NCBI GenBank assembly: GCA_021234155.1
Contig: JAJEKV010000074.1
Span: 2,986,877-3,050,876, forward strand
Origin: Isoetes taiwanensis
Lineage: Eukaryota > Streptophyta > Lycopodiopsida > Isoetales > Isoetaceae
Direction of reading: 5' to 3'
DNA: 64,000 nt
Each line of letters opens with the position of its first letter. The first letter of the stretch is position 1. Below, piece by piece: positions 45,065 to 56,700 of the stretch. Position numbers and translations under genes: made by a program. The notes beneath the pieces are model-generated. The model ran no database searches, was not told the origin of the DNA, and was given only the letters and a program-made list of their open reading frames with translations.

Positions 45065-45475
45065 TTGATGGGTTCCCTCGTTATTTGTTGTTTTCTCTTG
45101 TAGGGTTATTTGTTGTTTTCTCTTGTAAGGTATTTACGCATTTATCATGAGGTCCTCTTTATAACTGATTTTTCTTCCTAGGTGTTTAATGGCTCCCTTT
45201 TTATTTGTTGCTTTTTCTTGTAAGGTCCTTATGGATTTATAATGAGGTGCTCTTTATAAATGGTTTTTCTTCCTAAGTGTTTCGTGGGTTCCCCTTTTAT
45301 TTGTTATTTTTTCTGGTAAGGTACTTATGGATTATAATGGGGTGTTCTTTATAAGTGATTTTTTCTTCTTAAGTGTTGTTCACGGGTTCCCTCTTTATTT
45401 GTTGATTTTTCTCGTAAGGTACTTATGCATTTGTAATGGGGTGCTCTCGTAAGGTACTTGTGGATTTATGATGGG
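45065..45475. repeat. Tandem repeat of about 97 bp, four units
   Basis: Units contain gggttccct.tttatttgtt, tttctcgtaaggtacttatg and tgctctttataagtgatttt. They start near 45067, 45187, 45286 and 45384. The first unit has an extra internal duplication of about 24 bp. Confidence 0.8.
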
Positions 45476-45798
45476 GTTATTATGCGATTCGAGCTACTGT
45501 GGTTTCATCTTTGGGATTCTTTTCCTTTTTTCGTTTGGTATTGTGCTTAGAACCTGTTGTGTTTTTACGGCTATTCTCGTTTCTGTTTTGGTGGCATTAT
45601 CTCATGAGTTGTTTTTTGTCCATGTTTATCTATTTTTTTGCCTTTGTTATGGGTTTGTTCTTTTTTCTTTTTGTTATGCAAGTGGATCGTGGGTTGCTAT
45701 TGTATTTGCGAGGGGTTGATGGGTTCTACCTTACATGTGTTCTATTCTTTTAGTTCTTCTCGTTTGTCATATTCTGTTGTGAGTTTGTTATCTATTTC

Positions 45799-46349
45799 GG
45801 TTTAGGCGTTATTGGCCTCATTTGATGGGTTATGCTTTGTCTTTTGTGTTTACCCAATTTTTGTATGTTGTTATGTGTTCCTTGTTTTTGGTATTTTGAT
45901 CATTTCGACATCTTGTTTGTCGGTTCTTGAATGCCCCGTCGCACTTTGTTTTCGGCAATCGATGTCCGATTGCATTATCTTTTTCTGTCTATGCATTTTT
46001 TATGTTCTATAGGTCGTTTTTTTTTTCTCTTGGTCATATTATTTCCGTTACTTGTTACTTATGGTTTATCGTATTTGGTTTATGCGTTATTAGCATCATT
46101 TGATGGGTTATGCTTTGTCTTTTGTGTTTACCCAATTTTGTATGTTGTTATGTGTTCCTTGTTTTTTTTGGTCTTTTGATCATTCGACATCTTGTTTTGT
46201 CGGTTCTTGAATGCCGTCGCACTTTGTTTTTAGGTCATCTATGTAAACTTGCATTATCTTTTTTGTCTATGCATTTTTATGTTTCTATAGATTCGCTTTT
46301 TCTCTTGGTCATATCATTTGGTTACTTGTTACTTATGGTTTATCATTGA
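45799..46349. repeat. Direct duplication of about 278 bp
   Basis: From ggtttaggcgttattggcct at 45799 and ggtttatgcgttattagcat near 46078. Both copies run through ttatgctttgtcttttgtgt, tgttatgtgttccttgtttt and cggttcttgaatgcc to a gttacttgttacttatggtt end. Confidence 0.85.
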
Positions 46350-49300
46350 TCGTTTTTCTTTTTCCGGGCTCCCTGTTGCCTTCCATTTGGGGTCTTAAGC
46401 GTCGTTCCGCGGGCTTGGTCCCGTCGCCATTCCTTGATTCCTCATTATTAGGGCGTGCCTTTCTTTTTGATTATTCTTGTTTTCAATGTCTTTCTTTTTG
46501 GTCATTGGGCGGCACGTCCGTCGCAAAGCGCTTACGGCTCTTCTTGACGTCGCTTTCTCCCATGGCAACTTCCTTTCGCTGCTGGTACCTTTCGGCGTCA
46601 ACGTGAAGCTTCCCTTTCACTCGAGCCCGACTCTTGGACGGGTTCCCCTTTCTCCTCCTGCTTCTCAGGTTACGCCGCATCTTCTTTCTCTTTTGGTCCC
46701 CCTCGGCCTTTCACTCCGTCCTCTTCTCGTTGGTCCACTTTTTACTGTCTCTCCTACTCGGATGGCTCCTCTGTTTTCTTCTCTTCGCATGTATTTTAAC
46801 CCATTTTTATTGTCTTGGCGCTTTGTTTCTCGGAGTTCACTCAATTTGCTACATGAGCCCGGTGACCCAGCGGGCTACCTCCGGGCTCTCCCGGACTTGA
46901 TGGCACCGGCGGGTTGTCGGTCGAGACTCGGCAACATTTTCCACGAGGACATTGAGGCGGGCGCGCGTCCTACTCCTTCTTTTGACGCGACTCCATGCGG
47001 CATTGTTACGAGTTTCGTCGCGCCATGGACACTTCGTTTTGATGGATTCATGGCCGTCTTGCGATGTTTGGGGTTGCCATTCCGGATGATGTGCCGGATG
47101 GTATTTAGGAAGGTAAAAGCGTTTGGCCGGATCGGGAGATGAAATTTGTTCTTATCGCTGATCAACATGGTTTATAATTCGCCTTGCACTTTGGTGGTCC
47201 CCTAGTCTGATTTTTTTCTTGGTCAAAGCGCTTGCATCGGGCTAAAATTCGCCCGGGGAGGAGGCGTCATCTTCTTCTGCCCTTAGTAGTACCCTTCCTC
47301 TGCTTCTTTTTACGCTTCTTCCCCCGCCACTTCTTCTACTCTTCGTTGTTTTTTTGTGGTCGTTTTTCGCTACTTCTTGAACAATTGTTTTTGTCGCCAG
47401 TTCTCTCATATCGTTCCTCCCCTTTCCAACCCTTATTTTTTCTCAAAGCATGCCTCTCAATCCTACTCCTTTGTTGGCCGTTCCTCGCCACCTCCACGAT
47501 TCGACCCCTTTCTCACTTTGTGTTGCCTCGGCCTTGGTCTTCTTGAGTTGTTTTAGTTGTTCTGCAATATCTGTTGTATTTGGTTTTTGCTCATTAATAA
47601 AGCATTTTTGGTTTTTATGTTGTTGTGGCTTACTTCTCGCTTGCTCACCCCCGGGAGGTTCCTTTTTTCTTTGCCACTTTGCCTTTAGTTTTTCCTCTCG
47701 TACTCAGGTCTACTCTTTTGGCTTATTTTGCTATGTTCATGCGCTTTGTTGCTTGGTGTAAATCTACATCTTTGTTCCTTCTCTTCGACTTCTCCTTTTT
47801 GTTGTTGTGGCCTTTTTGCTTCTCTTCATCATCCTGGGATGTCGACCTCCTCCATTTCTTCCCTTCGCAGCCATATCCTTTTTCATCAACTTTTCAACCT
47901 TCCCTCTCCCGCCATTTTACCTTTACCCTCGTTTTTCGTCGGTCTACCTTCCGTCACGCTACCCTCCTCGTGCCTTTCTTCCTCTCTCCTTCTCCGGCAT
48001 GTTCATCCTCGATTGTTCTCCTTTGCGCATCCCGCCGCTTCTTTTCCTCTTTGGCCCAATTTGTTTTCTTTTCCTTTGCCGCTTTTTGTGATCTGGAGGC
48101 CCTTGCCCTCAATTGGCATGATCTTTTCTTTTCCTTAAGCATGGATCTTCTTAACTTCATTCAAAAGCGTGGTCATCTGTCATACGATTTCTTTAGCCCG
48201 GCTTGCCTTCGTTCGCATGCCTGTTTCTATCCTTTAGCGATTTCTACCGGTTCTTATCATCTCCTTGATCCTCCATCCGGCGGGCCCCCTTTTCGTTCAT
48301 CTCCTTCTTCTTTCGTCCTTTGTCTTATCCAGGCTCTTTCGGGGTGGTGGCGGGGTATCTTCTTGCTATCGACTTGGATCCATCCCGCTATGGTACTCTG
48401 TTAAATCGTGGCGAGGAGGGGCTTCCAGCATTTTGCCGCCGCATTCCACATGATCGCTGGCGCCTCACTGGGCCGTTGGCTCCTCTTCTTCCCTCATTCG
48501 CTATGTGCCCGATCATCTCAACACTTGGAGGTTTTGGCGCTTGGGTTTATAGTGAAGGAAGTCCTTTGGTGGTCGGCGGTTTTGTGTCTACCAGCCGAGT
48601 CCTTTCCCGGAATCCCATCGATCAGGAGCCATCCGGATCGCCATGAAAGGGAAAGGACGCCCCTCATTAGGCTAGTTCCATTCGCGAGACCCGGTTATCG
48701 GCGTCTTCTTCGGCCCGGACATTTTCTTCGTTCATTGGCTTCCCTCCCTTCCTGCTGCTTTGGGCGTGTATGTCTTTTCATTTGTATTGATATTGGTTCT
48801 TGCTCTTTTTGTTGTTTTCACTTATGGGTGTCCTTTTTCTTGTTGCTTTATTTCCTTGGCATTTTTACGTGTTTTTTCTCGCTTGCGAGGTGTCTTCTTA
48901 TTTATTTCCACCTCGGGGTGATGCATCTTTATAGCTTATGTTTTCCTTTGGGTGATGCTTTCCACCTTCTTGGTGACGCTTATATGCTCTTTTCTGTCTA
49001 TTTTATGCCTTATATTTTTCAGGCTTTCTTGATGGATTCTTTTTTATGGATGGGCTTGTTTCTCTAACTCTTCACGGGTGTTCTTTTGGAGTTTTTTGTG
49101 TATTGCGGGATTTTTTGCTATCTTCCAACCAGGCTTTTTGGGGTCCCGGTGTTTTCCATTCCTCATTCTCGTTGTTCCGTGGGGTTTCGCGGTTGTTTGG
49201 GGTCGTGTTTTCGGTTTGCCTTGGCATTTCGTCACGGTTTCTCTCGTTCTCAGGGCAATCCATTCGAGGTCGGTGGCGACCATTTCTCATTAGGGTTTTC

Positions 49301-49520
49301 CTCGAAAACCCGAAAGGGCGGGGTTTTTTATCCCGATGAGAACTTGTCGCCATTGCCCTCTTATACGGCCTTAGCACAATTTCTTTTTTGGGGGTAGTCC
49401 GATATTGTTCCTATGTTCGGCTACCCCTCTCTCTCTTCTTATACATTGTATACTGCTGCTGTGATGAATGACAAGCCTATCGGCCGGTTTTTGTGTCTCT
49501 CGCGAGTCCTTTCCCAGAAT

Positions 49521-50320
49521 TAAGTATTTCTCAAAGTTTTCAATCCAAAATATGTCTATTTAAGAGTTATATATTCTAGTTTGCAATCTACACCCACAGA
49601 CATTAAGTAATTGTTGCTTATTTTTTGCATCCGAAGCTATTAACTGCCGCTGATCTCTGTATTTCTTTCCTGGCATGAATGCAAGCTACTGAAGTATCAA
49701 GGAGAAGGTCTTCCTCCTGCCATGACAAAACAAGGAGAAAGGTGGGTCTGTATCTCCATCTCCATTCCGATTTGGCGGCTAGGGTAAGAAGAAAGAGGGG
49801 AAAAACACAAAGGTTTTGGATGTTTATTTGCAAGAAGATTGTTTTTTTTTTTTTCTTTTTTAACTACAATTCCATAATTTCCCTAATGTCTAAAGTCTCT
49901 TAATGTGTTTTTTACTCCTATTCTATAATATATAATAATGTATTTTTCCTAATATATAATTTTACCAATTCTATTGGTCTAATGTCATTTGGACGCTTTT
50001 TTTTTTTTTTTTTAAAAAGCATCATACGTCTTGTAAAGTATATCGTTTAAATGCGGTATTAATAAAACAAGAGCTCAATTTGACTGTCAACTTATAGGTA
50101 TAATGCATTATAGTACTTTGAGGAAGTGCGGGGATGTATGTAAATGTAAAATAATGCGCACGTAAACAACACCGTGCCTACTCATGCATGCCATGCATGT
50201 CCCGCCAAGCATGAGGGGTGATCGTGAGATGAGATGAATGAGGTGCGGCCGTCATGCCCAAAAACAGCTTATGGGTGATCAAACGAAGGGTGGAAACAAC
50301 ACGGGAACGGGACAAAAGCG
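49521..50320. other. No gene recognised
   Basis: AT-rich sequence with T runs at 49845-49860 and 49998-50015. No motif. Confidence 0.5.
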
Positions 50321-52539
50321 ATGACATCTCTCAGCAACACTCCAGAGGGCAAGAGACGATCAAGCAGGTCCAAAGATCCATCTAGAAGTCACCATTTTAT
50401 AATGACCTCCTCACCATTAAGGCTCCTTTTGCATCACATATATTCTGTGCACCATTGGAGCAAGCATATCACCATCAAGGGGTCCAGACCCCTGACTTTG
50501 AATGGTAATTACGAAGTGATGACTGATTTTTAGGATAATAACAGACTGATTTGGATTCAGCATGTGTTAGAGCACAAGTTTGTGGAAAAATTTTATGATT
50601 TTACATTGCCATGTGAATTTGTGAGTGAATTTTACCTTAAGTTCACCATTCCCCCACCTTATCACCTACACAAATCTGGCAATCTGCACAAAACTAGCTA
50701 CATTAAATCAAATTTATATCTCCTCTGCCAACAACTCGGTCAAATAGCTCAATCAATATGCCTGTACACTATATTCTCCATGTAAATAGTGGCACCAAAA
50801 AAAACCTTCAGGCTAAATTTGCCCGTCATTACCTTTTTCTTACTCTCGTTCTTTTTTTTTTTTTTTGTTTTTTAAAGAATTTGGAAACTCCCTTTTATTT
50901 CAATATATGTTGTTGAATGTATATAGATTGTAACTTAGTAGATGTCGTTTATATGGATATTTTCCAATGGTCTATATGTTGTTTATAGTGTATATTAGAA
51001 ATTATAGCTCTGTGTACTGGAAATCATAGCTCATGGCTATGAATACCATAAATATGGATACCGCAAGGAGCATGTGTATTCTTTTTCATTCATTGAAGAG
51101 TTCACGGACTTAAGTCCGTTTTATATATGTTATGTTTTGTTTTTCTCTCTAGAGTTTGAACTCTTGGTAGAAGGCATGATGGTTGCAAAGGGGGCAAACA
51201 TGGGTGTATGAGGACTTCTTCATTGCAAAATTTAGAAATGGGATGGGCAAAAGTAGCTCTAAGTACTCATCGACATGGGAATGTGAACTACCCAATGAGA
51301 CTCGATGTAAACACGATAGCGGAGAACTGAGGGATCTTATGTTGTATGGCCTCTAAAAGATATCAAGAAGAGATGTGGTTGGTGTTCATATTCTCCCTTT
51401 AATATCTCTCCTTTGTTAAATATCATAATCTAGAGATAATAAATTAGTCTGATTTGGAATGCATGTTGTAGGAACAAAATGCCAATACCGATCAGTTGTA
51501 GTTCTTGAAGAGGATGCAATTGAAGTTGTTGAGGGGGATACAATTCTTCTTCCAAAAAGGATTGAGTGGAAGAACAAGAAGTTTAAATTAGTCCGTCCAT
51601 GCTCCAGAGAAACATTTGCAATTGCAATCATGTATAATTGAGATCCTTTAGATGCAGTTGAAGACTTTCCATTTGGAGATGACAATGTCAGAGTAAGTTG
51701 CTACAGAGCAATGTGAGCATTTTACTTGATGTCTCCAGAAAATGCTCTTTTGTATAAAAAGGGAAAGGCTCATTTCTCTGTGAAGAAGGCAATAAAATAA
51801 AAAATGAAGAGAAAAGATGCATGAGAAATGTCTACCCACCAAAAGAAAAACTAAAAAAAGCAGAATATATATGTAACTGTTCAAAAGAGATTGTTCAAGA
51901 AACAAGAGGAAGACCTTGTTGTACATCTTGGTGGATAGTTAAATTCTCGGTTGAAGAGATATAAAATATGAGGAAAACGTTTTGGAGCTAGACCTGTAAT
52001 GACAAGAAGAATATAATATATTCCATGTTTGGGTCTAGCATTAGAGATGCAAATATAGGTCACATGACGTATCCATTAGAGAATAGATGGGTCTTCAGAG
52101 AAGTAGTGACATGCATGATTGGTTTTGCAGAAAGCACTTTCTATAAATACCACATTTAATGTAGAGATGGTGCCAGAAAGTAGTATACGGGAACACATGT
52201 ACCATCAAAACTAGAAGCAACACTATGATGGCCATTGAAGTGTTTGATAATTTTTCTAAATACATGGTTGAATCAATGCCACAGAAGACCAAATTGAATG
52301 AGCATAGAAACAAAGAGGTTTGTTATATTCTGTACTACAACGAGAATCAATAATGACATTGTCATAATTGATGGAATTATTTGCATCTACATAAAAACCA
52401 CCATCGATATCATTCTTAATTGATGAAGTTCCAGATTGAAAATCTTTTATAGAGCCATATATGCCAGAAGGAAATCTTGCTTTGACAGGCCATTCAAAAC
52501 CCTTGCAATTCAAATTCTGGGTTAAAGACAAGATGCGTT
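50321..52539. other. Decayed region upstream of DUF7869-like copy 3
   Basis: Short frames on both strands look protein-like in places: plus 51459-51641 (VEGDTILLPKRIEWKNKKFK) and minus 52582-52256 (NCKGFEWPVKARFPSG). None is open for long and none is recognised. The plus pieces could be the N-terminal parts of the DUF7869-like copy that follows. A 20-base A run lies at 52890-52909. Confidence 0.3.
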
Positions 52540-53370
52540 CTACAGACCAAGGTTGGATCCCTACCAATGGAGAAGAGATCAAGATGTTAAAGTAATGATT
52601 CTTGAAAGTAAGCCTTTGTCACTCCCACCATTCAAGAACACCAAAGATCATTTTGCATTGATGAGAAGACTGAGACAATTTATTGGCCATTGGGAAGACA
52701 TTCCACAACAACCAACATTGAGTCTAGCAAAAGAAAGATTCTTTACAGAAGGTGATTGTGTATTGGGAGAAAGTGGGTGAGGCCTTACAAAACATTGATG
52801 TTTTAGGTGGACCCTTGAGAGATGGATTCCTTCCAATTTCTAGATGGAGAAGAGATCCCTAGAACAAATTGAGTTGACTACTGATACCTCACAAAAAAAA
52901 AAAAAAAAAACGTTTGGCTAATTGGCATGTTAGTAGCAAGTCTAGTAGGCCACAATGGCATGGCCTAATGAATTGGTCGCTTACAAAGGATGTGAAAAAC
53001 GGGTGTTTTATTCTTATTAAACCTGATAATCTAGATATATATCCACTTTGGTTAGATGAGGTTAGATGTGCACATATCAAGAATGATGATAAACCTGGAA
53101 CAAAGAATTATTGGATTGAAGTTCAATATTGGGTGCCAAAGTGGAATACGAGGAAAAAAGAAAAAACCAAGTGAAAAGGAAGTTTATGAAAGTTGTTGGG
53201 AGAAGACTTGGAATTTGAATCTTGCGGATCCACCAAGGAAAGGAAAAGCAAGTTGTGTCCTTTGGTCCTATGCACCACCAAAGGGAAAAGACATTACGTC
53301 CATATGGGAACACAAGATTCCAAAAGTACAAGCGAAGAAAGCAAAATATAATTTAAGTTTGGGATTATAA
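52540..53370 (+). pseudogene. DUF7869-like gene, copy 3, C-terminal part
   Basis: Pieces match copy 2 in order. Near 52800-52860 LRDGFLPISRWRRDP corresponds to LKDGWLPKTRWRDL. At 52920-53250 LDIYPLWLDEVRCAHI, YWIEVQYWVPKWN and YESCWEKTWNLN correspond to EIYPVWMGYTISDV, ARVEWWCPRHQ and YRDCWTKRWKRN. A segment at 52560-52780 (HFALMRRLRQFIGHWEDIPQ) matches the region before GWLP. Frames change at least three times, and an A-run of about 20 bases at 52890-52909 splits two of them. The tail (GKDITSIWEHKIPKVQAKKA) extends further than in copy 2. The core acidic domain is not recognisable here. It is a relic of a divergent family member. Confidence 0.55.
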
Positions 53371-54290
53371 TGATTTTTTTACTACTACTCTTAAGTCTCA
53401 CGTTTATTTTCAAGAGATGTACTAGGGTATGGTTGCCTCCTATCGTGATCGCCCCCTGAGCACGTGCCATCCCCCTCGCCTCGACGCGACATTATGTGGC
53501 ATGCCGAAAGTGGCCCTTCTACCGTGGGTTGGATGCTCGTCTTCACCACGCAGGTGGCCCGTGGGCGTTATGTGCACGCCCGGCCGTTATGGCCGGACGT
53601 TATGTATCGACCATGTGTCCGGTGTCATCATGCGGTACCGTACAGATCGCTATTAAAGCTACGGCGATGCATTAGCCCATTGCCGGTTAAGCCGCTTGTC
53701 GGGTACCGTTGACCATCGATGTCCAATAGAGCTCGCTTAAGCGGAAGCCCTCGGGCTTCCGGTGTCGTGGTAATTGTTGTCTACAATTGTGGACCAGCCT
53801 CCCCTCCACACGGGTCGTGTTAAGAGTCCCCGATCATATCGATTCAAAATTAGAATTCAATGCCCCTTGCTTGAATTCGCCATTCCGAAAGCACTTTTCG
53901 ATTACGAGGCCCAATTTGAATATCAAGCTCCCCAATGGCTTCTAATGTAATAAAAGACAACTTCAACTTCCAAATTTCAAGCTTATCGGTATCAGGCCTT
54001 GAGGAGCACGATAATAGACATGGTTTCCACAAGAGGTCGGAGAGGAGACGATGGTAAAGCCAGTAACAGAGTACCTATATCAAGGAAAAGAATTACTTGC
54101 TCCAAGGAGGAAGTGTGTGGGACACCACAAATCAAGGCCGATCTCCCACAATGCCAAGGAGGCCAAGCAAACGAGGGCAATTGGATCAAGATCAAATGGC
54201 GATATCTTGGATGAGGTAAGTGAGTATGGTATATCCGTTAGAGAGGCATCTAGAAGGTCCGAAATCCTAATCAACAATAAAGGGACCGGG
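53371..54290. other. CpG-rich unassigned sequence
   Basis: GC-rich compared with its flanks (53430-53850) with a short perfect hairpin (ggaagccctcgggcttcc) near 53741-53758. No conserved frame. It may be the GC-rich part of a decayed retroelement. The 54019-54314 frames contain basic N-terminal-like sequence that may belong to the transposase downstream. Confidence 0.35.
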
Positions 54291-54324
54291 TCAGATGGGT
54301 CAGATAACTCATAAACAGACTGGT

Positions 54325-56178
54325 AATCTACAAATCCTAACGACTCTACAAGAGGAAGAGTTAGTCAACTGGGCACTCTCCGGGCGGCCGGGGGAATGGG
54401 GGTACACTCTCACCGTCAAGGAAAGGCAAAAGACAGATGGCTATGGAGGGGGGCAACTCAGAATTTCGCGGGGTTCCTGGGAGTAAATGGTGGAAGCTGT
54501 TCAAACAAAGGCATCCAGAGGTTACACTAAGAAGTGCAGAGACACTAGATATCGCTCGGGCGCGTGCTATGACATAAGAGAATCTGGATAACTTCTATGC
54601 TGGTCTGAGACAAATCTATGACGAGTTCAACTTCCCGGCCTCTAGGATCTGGAATGCTGATGAGACTGGCATCCAAGCTGGTAAGGTGAAGGACATGAAG
54701 ATCATAGGGAGGAAAGGGGAGAATAGGGTCAATGAGGTGGTCATGAACAATAGGGAGTGGGTGACCATTCTGGTATGTGTAAATGCTGAAGGGTTTAAGA
54801 TACCTAATTTGTATATGTTCAAGGGTAATCGGATGAGGCAAGATAACATTGCCAGATGTGAGGAAGGGGCAATTCAAGCTGTGCAGCCCTCGGCCTGGAT
54901 GACTACAGAATTGTTCAAGTCTTGGTTGTCACATTTTGTTGCTAGGGTTCCTGGTGGAGTATCTCCATCAAGGCCACATCTAATAATATTGGATGGCCAT
55001 GGTAGCCATGTGGAGCTGGAAGTGATTTTGGCAGCTAAGGAAATGGGCATACATTTTGCCCTACTTCCACCCCACACATCACATAGGTTACAACCTTTGG
55101 ATGTTGCATGCTTTGCACCATTCAAGGCAGCTTTCAAGAGATTGAGATCTTCTTACATGGTTAGCAAAGGGAGGACTGAACCGAAGAGGGAGAACATTGC
55201 AGAGCTCATTTCACAGGCCATTGAATCAGGGCTGATACCTAGCAACATCAAGGCAGGGTTTAGAGCAACTGGGATTTGGCCATTCAACTCGGACGAGGTT
55301 AAGCCAGGCCAGGAAAGTGGCAGGTTTGGTAGAGTGCCCATGGAGCAGATTATCCAAAGTGGAGGCCAAGAAAATGCAGCCAACTTGGAGGATGAGGAAT
55401 TGAAGCAATTTAACATGGCTGACTTGCAACAGTTATGGGAGGCACCGCGCCCTGCTGGTGAGCATGGTGGCCAAGAGCCTATTGGAGTGCATCAACATGT
55501 AGATGACAATGTGGACATTGCAAGACATGATGTGCATCCATCTCATCGAGAAGATGCACCATATGGGGACCATGAGGCCATTGATCCAACCTTAAGACCT
55601 TCACTGCAACATGTGGTACCATCTGGTGACATGGGAACAGGACATGCATGTGTGCAGCTCCCTACAAACGTGAGGACATCACAGGCCTGCATGCAACAGT
55701 CTCAATCCACGAGGGCAAGGAATGGGGTGTAGTCCCAGACCTAAGTGGGAGGCACATCTCTAGTGATGGCTTCTGTGAGGCCTTGGCTGCTGAGAGATCT
55801 AGGAGGGCTGAGGCAGCAAGACTAAAGAATGAGCAAGTTGCAGCCAGGAAACTCGAAATTGCTAGAAGGAAATTGGAAAGACAGGAGGCTGCCAAGAGAG
55901 CTCAACAGAATAGGGAAGAAAGGGAAAATAGGAAGAAGGCTGATGCAGAATTTGAAGCCTCTACTGCTAGACTTAGAGCACTCATGTACCCCAGGGGCAT
56001 CTCAAGAGTTGCAGCAGTCTTCAGCTTTCAGAGACCAATGAGTGATGAGGTGAGGAGCAAAAGGTTAGAGGTTAGAAACAGAATGAGGATAAGGCAAGGG
56101 TGGAGTCCAATCAGGGATCCAATATTGAGAACATCATTCAAAGATGGACCCCCGAACATCAAGATGTTAGTGGATTGA
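54325..56178 (+). pseudogene. pogo/CENP-B-like transposase, decayed
   Basis: A helix-turn-helix-like start (ILTTLQEEELVNWALSGRPG at about 54332) lies one frame away from KWWKLFKQRHPEVTLRSAET and the rest. A TAA at 54575-54577 interrupts it. The catalytic core has IWNADETGIQ (first Asp, 54659), then LIILDGHGSHVELEV (second Asp) and LLPPHTSHRLQPLDVACFAP (third acidic, Asp), followed by IKAGFRATGIWPFNSDEV. This is the DDE_1 arrangement of the Tc1/mariner-pogo-jerky group, with DDD. A frameshift near 55690 leads into a Glu/Arg/Lys-rich coiled coil (ERSRRAEAARLKNEQVAARK) that ends at 56178. The enzyme would cut and paste DNA; stop and frameshifts make it inactive. Terminal inverted repeats were not located. 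Confidence 0.85.
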
Positions 56179-56700
56179 CCACACCGTTATGAGTGATCAT
56201 GCAGGTGCCCATGATAGTGAAGATGAAGTGAATGTTATGTGCAGCCTCGAAGATACCCACCAGTGCTCGGGAGACGTTGTTGGTGTGCAGGATGTTAGCA
56301 TAGAAGGCTTCCTGCCTCTGGTCAGACCTGTCCCAAACTCCATTAGTACAATCAGGTCACCATTGAAGACCTGAGACTTGGTCAACAGGGAGGGAGAGTC
56401 ACAGCCCCACACGCAGGTATTGGCCCTGGGAATTCCATGAGATTGGATACGCAAGGTTGGGTCAATTATGTAGAGCACATTCGACCCCAAAGATGTAGGG
56501 GGATAAGGCCATAGACAAAGCTAGGATCATTCGAGAAATGGTCGAAATAGGCGTGGACAAGGACATAATCTCTCGGGCCAGAGGAATGGATGTGGAGTTT
56601 GCAAAGACTTGGAGGGCAAATATGTCTGAAGGGTCGGTACCAACACCAAGATTCGAGGAGGGCGACACTTTCACTAACCAGGTGCGTTAAGTCTACAGCA
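56179..56700 (+). other. Exon-like block after the transposase
   Basis: A plus frame at 56495-56690 reads KARIIREMVEIGVDKDIISR, then MDVEFAKTWRANMSEG and FEEGDTFTNQ, ending at a donor-like accag|gtgcgt. Composition is protein-like, and the frame is unrelated to the transposase as far as I can tell. It may be an exon of an unrecognised gene, or part of a gene captured by the transposon. The preceding frame (56189-56374) is acidic and low-quality. Confidence 0.3.

Larger units (their letters stand above)
42961..49520. mobile_element. Two head-to-tail copies of an A-poor element with 15-bp terminal inverted repeats
   Basis: ATTCTGGGAAAGGAC at 42991-43005 is the exact reverse complement of GTCCTTTCCCAGAAT at 49506-49520. 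An internal junction near 48599-48658 has a right end (GTCCTTTCCCGGAAT), a 31-bp spacer and a left end (GAAAGGGAAAGGAC). So copy A spans about 42991-48613 and a short copy B about 48645-49520. The spacer cccatcgatc.ggagccatc.ggatcgccat also precedes copy A (42964-42992). The first 90 bp of A and B match (gcccct.attaggctagttcc, ggttatcggcgtcttct) before diverging. The plus strand is strikingly poor in A and rich in T/C over 6.5 kb. Long plus frames are hydrophobic by-products of that composition. No transposase is recognised. Confidence 0.55.

Noticed and set aside
43674-49400. Many long plus-strand frames (for example 43674-44390, 47625-48404, 48408-49067) that look like membrane proteins
   Set aside because: They overlap in several frames at once, are rich in Phe, Leu, Ser and Cys because the strand is T/C-rich, and lie over tandem repeats. 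No motif or conserved frame supports them.
42961-49520. Interpretation of the shared 90-bp starts at 42961 and 48614 as LTRs
   Set aside because: Similarity ends after about 140 bp and the ends are inverted repeats (15 bp), so a TIR element in tandem explains them better.
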